64,000 nt of DNA from Argopecten irradians (lineage: Eukaryota > Mollusca > Bivalvia > Pectinida > Pectinidae). The notes under the pieces were generated by a model. It was not told the DNA's origin. It was given only the letters and a program-made list of their open reading frames with translations, and searched no databases. Where the stretch lies: assembly GCF_041381155.1 (NCBI RefSeq), contig NC_091139.1, forward strand, positions 8,494,383 to 8,558,382, read 5' to 3'. The translations under genes and the position numbers were made by a program. This document shows positions 12,242 to 22,900 of the stretch, in pieces. Numbering within the stretch: the first letter of the stretch is position 1; every line of letters begins with the position of its first letter.

Positions 12242-12853
12242 AAATATACAGATTGAATGTTATAATGGGCGATATATGTGTGCCTAGTAATAAAACTGTA
12301 TACATGTCTAGTTTCATTTTTATAACACATCGAATCAAATTGAAGCAGGCATATTTATATACATGTTTCTTGTTCTTTATATCGACCTGGATTGATAATA
12401 AATGTTTAACTTTAAGTATTTATTGATGTAGATTCAGGCGTGTACTTACCAAAGACTTCCGTACTCCAGTGCATACACATCATTTTCATGTTCATTTTAG
12501 AATCAATAGAACGTCTACTGATTACGTTTATGCACAAAATCTTAGTTCTTATTTTTACTTGAATCGCAAATAGTGCCAATGAAAATTAGGGACCGTTTCA
12601 AAACCAGATGCTTAAAATGAACAAATATAAAATAAGAATAGTTTGTGACATATTTCTCAGGTGCGCATTAGGATCTCTAGGATTAAAATCAACTTTGCTA
12701 GCCAAGGTAGCATCGTGTATTCAGATAGATCGTGCATGTCGCGTAAGGACATTTTTTCGAAAGACAGTTTGCATGTGTACTGGATTAGCTTCATATCAGA
12801 TATAATGCAATAATTTTAAATCTCTATAAGCCTGACAAAGGGTTTCTATTTGG

Positions 12854-14806
12854 AACAAGAGGCCCATGGGCCTTAACGGTCATCTGACTCATGGCACAAA
12901 ACAACAGTCACAGTATAATGGAGTGGTAAACAATTAATATAAGCAATACAAGGAACTCCTTTTTTGAATATGTAAGTTTCTGAAATACGTAAAGATCATT
13001 TGTTGAACAAACTTGGTAGCCCTTCATCCATATATGGTTTTAACCCATTCAAGGATGAAGGAGAAGTCAGATTTTAAAGCCAAATTTCAGCAAAGCTCCC
13101 ATTTTGGACCCCTGACGTTCTATCCCCATGGGTCTTACCTCGTCCTTTATAAAATATGTTCACCCTTCTGAGCCCCGCCCCTCTGTCCCCTAGGGTCTGA
13201 CATAACTCATTTATATTAAATATGATTGTCATTCTCCAGTGATGTTTCACATAAAATATGGATGCATTAATCCACTCAATGGTTAAGGAGTAGGCTTTTA
13301 AAGCAAAATTAATCAAAATTCCCCATTCTGAGCCCCACCCCTCTGTCCCCAGGGGTCGGACCTAACTTGTTTATATAAAATATGACAGTTCTTCCTCTAC
13401 GATCTTTTACACAAAATATGGATGAAATCCACTCAAGGGTTAAGGAGGAGTAGGATTTTAAAAGCTAAAACAAGTACATGTACTCATTGTAATGGACACT
13501 AATACATAATACCCCAAATGACCCTCTCCCTCCCCCTCCCCATCTCCACCTGCAACAAATTAAGATGCAATGCAGTTGCACAGTGTGTATGAACATTTTG
13601 AAAGAAATTTTGAGGTACTTTTACATTCAATGAATTGCAGACGAAAATTTGAAAACAGGAGGTTTGCCCAGCAAAAAATCTTTCAAAATTTTTATCATAC
13701 TGATAAGCATCCCTTTATAACCCTTTATACTAAATTTCATTGAAATCAGAGACCGAAATATAAAAACAGGAAATTGGCCCAGCGGCCATCTTGGAATACC
13801 TAAATCTTTACCAAAATGTTTTCATGTTGTTCGCCATCCCTTAAAACCTCTACAGACTATTTTTTGTTGAGATCAGAGACCGAAACTTGAAAACAGGACA
13901 TGGGATCGCAGCCATCTTGGAATACTAAATCTTTATGAAAATATTTGCATGTTGTTCGCCATCCCTTAAAACCTCTATAGACCAATTTTCATTTGAGATC
14001 GGGGACCGAAACCTGGTAACAGGAAGTGGGCCAGCGACCATCTTAGAATACCAAAATCTTTATAAAAAAATGTTTGAATGTTGTTCGCCATCCATTAAAA
14101 ACCCCTATAGACTAATTTTTATTGAGATCAGAGACTGAAGACTGAAAACAGGAAGTGGGCCAGCAGCCATCTTGGAATACTAAAATCTTTATATAAAATA
14201 TGATAGTCCTTCCCTAATGATGTTTCACACCAAATATGGATAAAATCCAATCAAGAGTTGAGGAGGAGTAAGATTTTAAAGACGCACTAAAAAATTAAGA
14301 CCCCTAGGGGTTGGGAAAGGCTCATTATATATAAAAATGATCTAATGATGTTTTCATACCAGATATGGATGAAATCTATTCAAGGATAAAAGAGTAGTAG
14401 GATTTTAAAGCTTAAATTAAAAAATTTGCCCTATTTGGGGGCCCACCCCTCAGCCCCTAGGGGTCGGACCAAGCTCATTTATATAAAATATGTCTGTTCT
14501 TCCCCAATGATGTTTCACACCAAATATGATGAAATCCATCCAAGGATGAAGAGGAGTAGGATTTTAAAGCAAAAATTAAGAAAATTTGTTTTGGGGCCCC
14601 ACCCCTCAGCCCCTAGGGGTCGTATCAAGCTCATTTATATTAAAAATGATTGTCCTTCCCCAATGATGTTTCACCCAAATATGGATGAAATCCGCTTAGC
14701 GGTTAAGGAGGAGTAGCGTTTTAAAGGAAAAAGTTTACGCACGACGGACGGCTCACGGCGGACGACGACGGACAAATCACGATGACCTTCGGGTCAGATG
14801 ACCTAA
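12854..14806 (+). mobile_element. Pearl-like non-autonomous element with two internal arrays
   Basis: Head AGAGGCCCATGGGCCTTAAC plus CGGTCATCTGAC; tail of ACGGACGACG-type repeats and GGGTCAGATGACC, complementary to the head. Inside are two different arrays: about four ~127-bp units (13620-14190; marker GCCATCTTGGAATAC) and a scattered ~160-bp unit (marker AATGATGTTTCACACCAAA, positions about 13236, 13395, 14211, 14343, 14506, 14659). Bivalve pearl elements are described as ~160-bp core repeats followed by an ACGG microsatellite (from memory), and this fits. No coding capacity. Confidence 0.7.
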
Positions 14807-15900
14807 TAATAATAATAAAAACATATGATAGTGAGTCGAAATCTAAATCTTCCTATTAGTGTACCTGCGCGGTGACTAAACCACTTACATGTATGCTGCA
14901 ACTGAAGATCATTTATACACAGTCTCGCTGATATTGAAATACGGTACAATATCTTGTCAACTACATTAGTATGTTTTTTCTCGTTAGGTGCGACCACATC
15001 GGAAGAACATTTTTAGGAATAGGTTTAACAATGTGTATTTTATTTCATTGAAAATGATGTTCCACGGTAGAAGTTGATCCTCCGATATGTGCTCTATAAA
15101 AAATCGGGAAAACACCTACTAAAATTCGCAAATCGCACGACTAGATGAAAATTTGTTGTCGTGTTTAAAACAGATTATCTTTTCGATTTTACAAACTGCT
15201 TTTTTACAATTACATTGTAGATCATTAATATATTCGATGTCAAATATATAAACATAATGTTATTTAGAACCTTATATTTGACATTTATTTTTTAGTCTAC
15301 GATGATAATGGTCACCTATAGACGGGCCGATATCACGAATGGAAGCATGCCTCTTTATAATTATCAGTGTTTGTTTTCTTATCTTTTTACTTCCTATTAT
15401 CAAGTTCATATACACTCTAACTTTCCAAATATATAGATAGGCGCCGTGTTTTTGTTTGCTGTTAGGCAATGCCGCTTTAATTTTTAAGTTAGTTTTTATT
15501 CATAGTGCTCATGTAACTGAAGACTAACGTTAGCAATGTTTTTGCCGCTTTTTAGTTACGATACTTCTATGTTAGTTTAAAAATAAAGTTACGATCCCAT
15601 TCCTTTAAGTCGGAAAGTTCTTGAACTGATTTTTAACGTTAACTGAAAAATTAGCAATGTTTGGGGCCCCGCCCCTGTTAGCTAACCCTCGGTAATTTTC
15701 ATAAGTGGGCTCATTTTATTAATTTTCAACTCAAAACTGATTGTTTTTCGCTACTTCGATTTAGTCCTGTTGTAATTGTGACGTTGACAATGCAACATTG
15801 AAAAGGCATATCTCATAATTAAAGTCAAAACGAATCGTAATGCATGGAAGCTAATACTATTATATATTAGCCGCTTCGGTAACTTGTCCGGTTGTTCCGG
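14807..15900. other. Intergenic stretch, nothing recognised
   Basis: AT-rich sequence without a supported gene. A short GGGGCCCCGCCCCT piece near 15661 resembles the core unit of the preceding element. Confidence 0.4.
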
Positions 15901-16039
15901 TTGCTGCTTAGATGTTTGCCAAGAAAATCGCTTACGTCATTGAGAACCGGCAAAAATTGCCCAATGGGCGAAAAAAATCCAAAACCCATGAAAAATCATA
16001 CCTGTTCAAAATTGAAAACTTAAGAAAATTTGTTAAGAG

Positions 16040-17250
16040 GGCCCCACCCCTCTGCGCCCCGAGGGGTCGTAGAGCGAAGCTCATTATATATTAAATATGA
16101 TTGTGTCCTTCGCATGAAGTTTCAATACAAATATGGACGATAACCCTTGGACTTAAGGAGGAATCGTTTTGCGGGAAAAGTTTACGCCTCTATGCAGGCG
16201 GCCATGTTTTAATTCTCGTTATCAGCACAAATCACGAGATTTGAATTTTTTTCTAAAACAAAATATCACCAGGATACAATTTGAAATCTTACTGTTATTA
16301 GATTTTTAAAAGATAACTACACAAAGATACGAACGATACAATAAATGTACTAGTCAATGACATAATACTGTCATTGTTGTTAAGCGCACCTTATCCGTGA
16401 CGTACCAGGAAGCTTGGTGCCAAAGATGACGGCTACTACAATTCCCGCGTTTTTTTTTTGATACATGGCATGTTGCCAAGTTTTTCCGCCTTACAGAGAA
16501 ACATTTGATCGAAAGGAAATTGAACTATTGCCAGTTAGAATGTGTCTTTCTGGCCTGTATATGACGACTGATGTCGATATATTGCTAGACTAACAAAACA
16601 TCAATCTATAGTATTGAAGAATAGCATTTAATAAAAATCAATGATCGGACTACAAGTTTAAACAGTTTTAATCTCGTTCTGAGGTTACAATCCTAACTAT
16701 ATTTACATTTAACATGTACTGCGCTCTTATAAGGCGTTTTGCCTTAAATTCATATTAAGAGCGCAGCTCTCTGCGCGGCCGAAGGCCGCGTAGAGCAAAG
16801 CTCTACTAACCATAACACGTGTGTGAGCAAATAGAATCCAATACATTCCAGTACCCCCTGGACTTTGAAATCGTTGTCCCGCGGGAAAAGTCACTCTTTC
16901 GCGCCTCCATGTAGGCTAGCCATGTATTGAATTCTCGTATCAGGAACGACGAGATTTGAAATTTCTGTACTAGACTTAAAATGTGTTATCTGTTTACACT
17001 TTAAGATTACTGTAAGGTGTAGTTCTTTTAATTTACACACATATAAGGACAACGCAATAGCAATGTACTGGTCACAATATATACTGTGTATTTACTCAAG
17101 CGCACGTGACCGTCAGCAGTGACGTCACAAAACTTGACGCCAAATATGACGGCACAGATTTCCGCGCGAATTTTGATAGCATGGCATGTGCCAAGTTTTC
17201 TCTGCATCTGATAAAACACAAGATTGAAGTATATTGAACTATTCCATTTG
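16040..17250 (+). repeat. Local direct duplication (~500 bp, offset ~720 bp)
   Basis: Segment 16040-16550 recurs, diverged, at 16765-17250. Paired landmarks are GTAGAGCGAAGCTC with GTAGAGCAAAGCTC, GCGGGAAAAGT, GAGATTTGAA, AAGCGCAC, CATGGCATG and TTGAACTATT. The left edge of the first copy is one core unit of the pearl-like element. At 16760-16805 a GGCCGAAGGCC hairpin sits inside a longer palindrome. Confidence 0.65.
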
Positions 17251-17339
17251 GATTATTTTGAATTCTCTTTCTAACTATCGATAGTACTAGTATAGTGCAA
17301 TGTCATAAAAATATATTTTATTGTTAATGAATTTCCGGT

Positions 17340-18175
17340 TCCAATACTAAACATCGCCTGGTGGACCGTCACATGCACACTTTATTTTGCTGCCTGGCAC
17401 AGACGATGTCATCCTAAATACCGGCTGGAGTGGCCCGTCACTGCCCGGCGCGACTCCAATGTTATCCGAAATACCGCCTGAATGGATCGTCACTGCCCGG
17501 TAACTCCAATGCCATCCTAAATACTGCCTAGAGTGGACCGTCACTGCCCGCAACTTTAATGATGAATTTCCGGTTCCAATACTAAACATCGTCTGGATGG
17601 ACCGTCACTGCCTGGCACAGCCGATGTCATCCTAAATATACCGGCTGGAGTGGCCCGTCACTGCCCGGTGACTCCAATGTTATCCTAAATACCGCCTGAA
17701 TTGATCGTCACTGTCCGGTAACTCCAATGCCATCCTAAATACTGCCTAGAGTGGACCGTCACTGCCCACAACTTCAATGACATCCAGGATCGTCACTGCC
17801 CAGGCGGCAACTTCAATGTCATCCTAAATACTGCCTACAGTGGATTGTCACTGCCCCAAACCTTCAATGTCATCCTTAATACCGCTTTCAATGTCATCAT
17901 AAATACCGCCTGGATGGATTGTCACTGCCCGGCAACTTCAATGTCATCCTATATACCGCCTGGAGTGGATCTTCACTGTCTGGCAACTCCAATGTCATCC
18001 TAAATACCGCCTGGAGTAGACCGTCACTGTCCGGCAACTCCAATGTCGTCCTAAATGCTGCCTTTATGGACCGTTACTGTCCGGCAACTCCAATGTCATC
18101 CTTAATACCGCTTAAAGTGGACCATCACTGTCCAGCAACTCCAATGTCATCCTAAATACCGCCTGGAGTGAACGG
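17340..18175 (+). repeat. 51-bp minisatellite
   Basis: About 15 degenerate copies of a unit containing GACCGTCACTGCCCGGCAAC and CCTAAATACCGCCTGGA. A higher-order duplication is visible: the block starting GAATTTCCGGTTCCAATAC occurs at about 17330 and 17565. Open frames on both strands follow from the 51-bp (17-codon) period. Confidence 0.85.
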
Positions 18176-18435
18176 TCAATGACTATCAAGTTTGATGATA
18201 TCAATGAATAATTTAACTTTTAATGTAGCCTTCTCTGTTATGTTTTTCTGATTGCTCTCCAAATCACCATAGTTTTCTTTCTGTTGTTTCTCTATGCATT
18301 AAACTATGAAGATTTCCTTTCTTTCTGCTAAACACAAATCCTATCATGGCTAACACTGTCTTCTCATCAACCTCAAATAAGCTAGGTAGTTGAACACAAC
18401 AAACTGAACAACATAATACCAAACTTTTCAGGGCG

Positions 18436-19057
18436 TCAGAATTGTATCTGCTGCCACCTTGACTTTCTTCTTCTCCCTAACATCTCCCTTGACAACACCT
18501 CACCAATGGTTTTGAGTTGAGCGTTTGCCCCCATAAGGGCAGCCCTGATTCTGTTGTGCTGGTCCCAGGCCAAAACACACAATAACTGAATAGCACTCAG
18601 CATAAACAGAGTGGGACGACTGGTTTGTCTATTGTCATCGAGTGGGGTGTGTTGTTTGGAGTCTTTGGCTGTGAGATAGCACTATAAAACAGTTTCATAC
18701 ATTCACAAAACACATTGCATACAGTGCCCTCCTTTAATGACCTAAGAAATTAATAGGACATTAAACCCAATGATGGCAACCAACCAACCAATGATCTTGT
18801 GTTTTCTTAATTTCACACCCTTCTTCGTTAAGGGAAACACCAATGTTGTGGCCACAGGCTAGCTAGCGGCCTGATCAACTCTCTTTTACAAGGTATGTGT
18901 GCTACTTTGCCAAATCACATCTTCCCCAGGTAGACCAGAACCCTACCTTCATCTTCAGATGTTTATGTAATCCAGGTCTTATCTGCTGTATCTTTCTGTA
19001 GATGGGGAGTTGAGAAGAGTTCTCAAACATATCTTTTAATTCTTCTGTAACCTTCAT
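18436..19057 (-). CDS. Unidentified two-exon gene (118 aa, tentative)
   Basis: I do not recognise the family. Exon A 18947-19057 starts at an ATG and codes MKVTEELKDMFENSSQLPIY followed by RKIQQIRPGLHKHLKMK, ending at AAG|GTAGGG. Exon B 18436-18681 follows a CTGTTTTATAG acceptor and codes 81 residues, including LFMLSAIQLLCVLAWDQHN and the basic tail GRRRKSRWQQIQF, then TGA. Both junctions are phase 0. The hydrophobic stretch and the amphipathic Lys/Arg-rich helices look protein-like, not random. An AG inside exon A (GTTACAG) could be an acceptor, in which case these are the last two exons of a longer gene. It lies just past the TRIT1 3' end on the same strand. Confidence 0.4.
18745..18800 (-). 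repeat. Fragment of dispersed repeat family D
   Basis: Carries AATAGGACATTAAACC, the reverse of the TTTAATGTCCTATTAA-type head seen at 9730 and 26190. It lies in the putative intron of the unidentified two-exon gene. Confidence 0.45.
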
Positions 19058-19273
19058 TGGATAAGGTCAATTCCAACCAAAAGTATGTACATTTATTTGT
19101 GTATGTCTGGATATATGAATCAGTTCAAATCTGCATATCATTCCCTGTAAATGAAAATCAGAATTCAACAGTCTGATGGAGAACTAACAACATATACCCA
19201 CCTTCCAACACTTCGCACTCTATGAACTTATCAAGAATTCATACAATCAATATCGCTGTATTAATTAATCATC

Positions 19274-19342
19274 TTTATTGATTTTTATTGATTCATTCAT
19301 CAAAGCTGTAGATGAGACAAATTCTGAATGAAATATTTTATT
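19274..19342 (-). terminator. Candidate TRIT1 polyadenylation signals
   Basis: On the - strand, AATAAA occurs at 19337-19342, 19284-19289 and 19274-19279, about 380-445 bases beyond the TRIT1 stop and before the next putative coding exon. Which one is used cannot be told. Confidence 0.4.
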
Positions 19343-19718
19343 ACACTATAAAATATATCATAATATTAGGTAGATCATTGCACTGGCCCAAGGCAACCTT
19401 GAAACCAAATATAGCTCTCTGAACTTCAAGATAATCATATTTGACTATATATTATAAAGTAAATTCAACACTTTTATATGACGTATGTGCTAAGAACTCT
19501 GGCCAAGTTTTTGTGGAATTAGGTATAAATGAGCATACAAAAATTCCATTCGTTAAATGTCCAGCCATATAAGGTCATGCTGACAATTATATTATAAATA
19601 TCCAGTGAAATTGGCAACGATTTGTATTTGTAAAATCACATTCTTCACACTTCTTACACTAAAAAAGTATAAGTGTAATACTGAACTTGTGGAGCTATAC
19701 TAATTTTGTTTTTGGGTA

Positions 19719-19983
19719 TCAGCTGACATCATTTGATGTAACAGAGTTTTCTGTCCTTTCCTGGATTGAATTATCTCCCTTTACACAGTCATCTCTATCA
19801 GGGTGGTTTGAACGTTTAACGTCTTCTCTCACTTTACACTCACTATCACTTTGCTGTGAACCATCCAAACTGACTGATGTATTAGAGTTATCTCCCATTG
19901 CTACAGAATTATGTAAGATAGAATTCTCTCCCTTTTCACTAACTTGAAAGGATTCAGTTGATGTATTTTCTGCATTTGCACTG
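19719..19983 (-). CDS. TRIT1: TRIT1 exon 12 (C-terminal tail, stop)
   Basis: Acceptor CCATTTTTTCAG, directly followed by CAG, so a NAGNAG choice could drop one codon. Codes an 87-residue Ser/Asn/Asp-rich tail, probably disordered, with no family resemblance. It holds three in-frame copies of a GGGAGATAACTC-like DNA motif, read as KGENS, MGDNS and KGDNS. TGA at 19719-19721. Confidence 0.85.
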
Positions 19984-22900
19984 CTGAAAAAATGGATATA
20001 TACAGGTATTAATATATTTTTTTTTTTCATATTTAGAAAATAGTTACTTACATGTAAATCTTCCAAAGTAGTTTTAATATATTTAAATATATACATACAG
20101 TGGAACCCCCCGAAACCGATCATGGTCGGTGCATATAATTTTGGCCGGTTTAGAGAGGGTTCGGTTTGGAGAAGTGAACCGAATATCGATCATTACGATC
20201 CGGATTTAATTGATCAGAAGTCGTTTTGTATGTACTATACTGTACTGCCTGTATGCCTAGTTTTCGTTATAACCGTCCGATATTGATTGTTAATGTGAAT
20301 GTTATCACAAAAGAGAGAATCATACGTTTAAAAGGAATGTATTACAGCAATCTCGACTTTTTTACCACTTATAAACGTAGTTAGTTGCGTGAATGTTCTT
20401 GGGGATGTTAGATTGTTGGGGATGTTCTCGTCTGCACTAACCTACATACGGCCAATCGCTTCCAGTTACGTCAAGAATCAAATTAATTAAATAAGGTCTA
20501 ATTACACGATGATCAGTCGATGCCGGTCATTATATGACATTGTCATCTTTTAAAACAATGTATGGCTTCAACTTCTTCATACAAATTATTTACGTTATCT
20601 GACAACTAAATAACCTGTGAAACTCTCAAGATTGAATACAAAAATTTCTCTTTATTACTAGCTCTGCTTGTTTTCCTACAGTATAAACAAATCGTCAGTG
20701 CACGTGGTAGACCTTTGTTAAATGTCTAAACAATTGACATAATTAAATAATTACACCATTATCACTGGTATAATTACCTGTGAAACATATACCTTTAGCT
20801 TTCACACCTGTATACATGCCCCAGGACATGGCTTGCGACAACTATGGATACAGGTACGTGTGTATTTCAAGGTTGGTTGATCAGACCTCAATGCAAGCTA
20901 TCGATGTCGCTCAGGTAAGGCCGGTTTTTCAGAAGTGTATTTTAGTTACATTTGACTATTCCGATCTCAAAATCGGTCTGGTATTCGGAGTTGGGAGGGA
21001 TCGGTTTTGGTAAGTTTTATTTACTATTAATAAAGACGAATTCATTCCGTACATGACATCCATGTTCAGTTTCTAGAGGTGATCGGTTTTGAGAAGGATC
21101 GGTTTCGGGAGGTTCCACTGTATATATATATATACATATAACATTTTCAATCTTGACAATGAGATCCAAAATTAAAATGTCAAATAAAGGTTTCAATAAT
21201 TTAAAAGTTAGCTACATACCTATTCAATAACTTGGCTTGTTCTTTTCTCAGTTTCCATTTGCGATTTTCGTGCTTTTTACTTTTCAGGTGACCTGGATCA
21301 TTAAATGAAACACAAACTGAGTGTCTATTGATTTTCCTGGTTCCTTGAGTTTAGGAACTAGCAATCCATTTGAATACAATATTTAGACAACTTTGATGCC
21401 CATTTTCAGGTAGTAGATAATGAAAGAAAATGTAAGAAAACAATGTTTATTTTATTGACTAATTTACTGATGTACTTGAACATCTTGGTTTATTATAGTT
21501 AATTTACTATGGGATCAGGTCAGAGAAACATTTCATTCGTTTTTAGCTTCACAAAATACATACACCAAGGATATTTTTGAGTTTGGATATTTTCGTAAAG
21601 TAAGCTGTTTGCAGTGTTATAATTTCTGCACTGTGTATCTATAATCTAAATATATCTGTAGTCACATGTCAAGATTTACATATGGTAATATGTGTGCACA
21701 CAGATACATTTTACTAGATTGATGAAAGTGAAATATACAAAAATGTCCACGCTTTTAATAATGGCACTTTTTATAGTATTATATATTAATACTTACTCTG
21801 CCATTCGTTTGATGTGTAGAATATCCGTCCATCACAGATATCACACACTTCATGTATGTGATGATTATCTGTCTCTTCATACGGGATCGGGGCATGACTG
21901 GGTTCTCTCCCCTTAAACATCAAAATAAAACCCAAATGTCATATTGATTGTACAAAGGGAGATAACACCTATAACATCACTGTAACTGTCCTGGATACAG
22001 ATACACGTGTTACATTATGCTGATCTGCATGCTTTATATTCTTTCGCATTAATTCTGAAATTAAAACTGAAACTTTATTTACAAATTTGATAACAACAAT
22101 TTTACTCCAGCAAAATCTATCATGTAAATACAAATGAGGATTAATAATTAATCAATTTGTTCACTTGTAAAAATAATGGTGAAGATTTCTATGACATGTA
22201 TTTTTGCTTATGAAAAACCTATATTTTTATCTGAAAAATGTCCATGGTTGTTTTTGTTACCTATGATTTTACATGCATTATATTTAGATTTTTACAGCCT
22301 GTAGTCTAAAGGCCCACTACCTTTCAGGAGTAAAACATTAAGGTTTCTTTAAAAGATAAATAAAATCAGAAAATATATAACAATGGCCGAAGATAAGCTT
22401 ACAACACCAAACTTACGCAAGATTTCCTACGTAATATACAGTAATATACTCTGCAACAGTGCAGAGTCATTTTGCTGTTTTGCCATCTGGCACCATGATA
22501 GTCAACTACAGAGCGGTATTTAGGATGGCAGCGGGAAACATAAGACGACTCACTTTATAAAACGTTTTATTTATTTTAATTAGATTGTTAAGAAGGTGAT
22601 GATACGTGTAGTATTAACAGTAAGTTAATAAATTTTGTGACTCTACAAATTATTGATCTTGTTTTACATTGCCATTTTAAAATTAAAAGCTGTTTTGGAA
22701 AGGTAGTGGTCCTTTAATCAAATGATATCAATGAGAATTTCTACAGCCAGTAGTTTACCTGTAACATATCCATGAGAATCTCTACAACCCTTAGTTTACC
22801 TGTAAGATATCTGTGAGAATTTTTACGGCCTGTAATTCACCTGTAAGATATCCGTGAGAATTTTTACTGCCTGTAGTTTACCTGTAAGATATCGGTGAGA

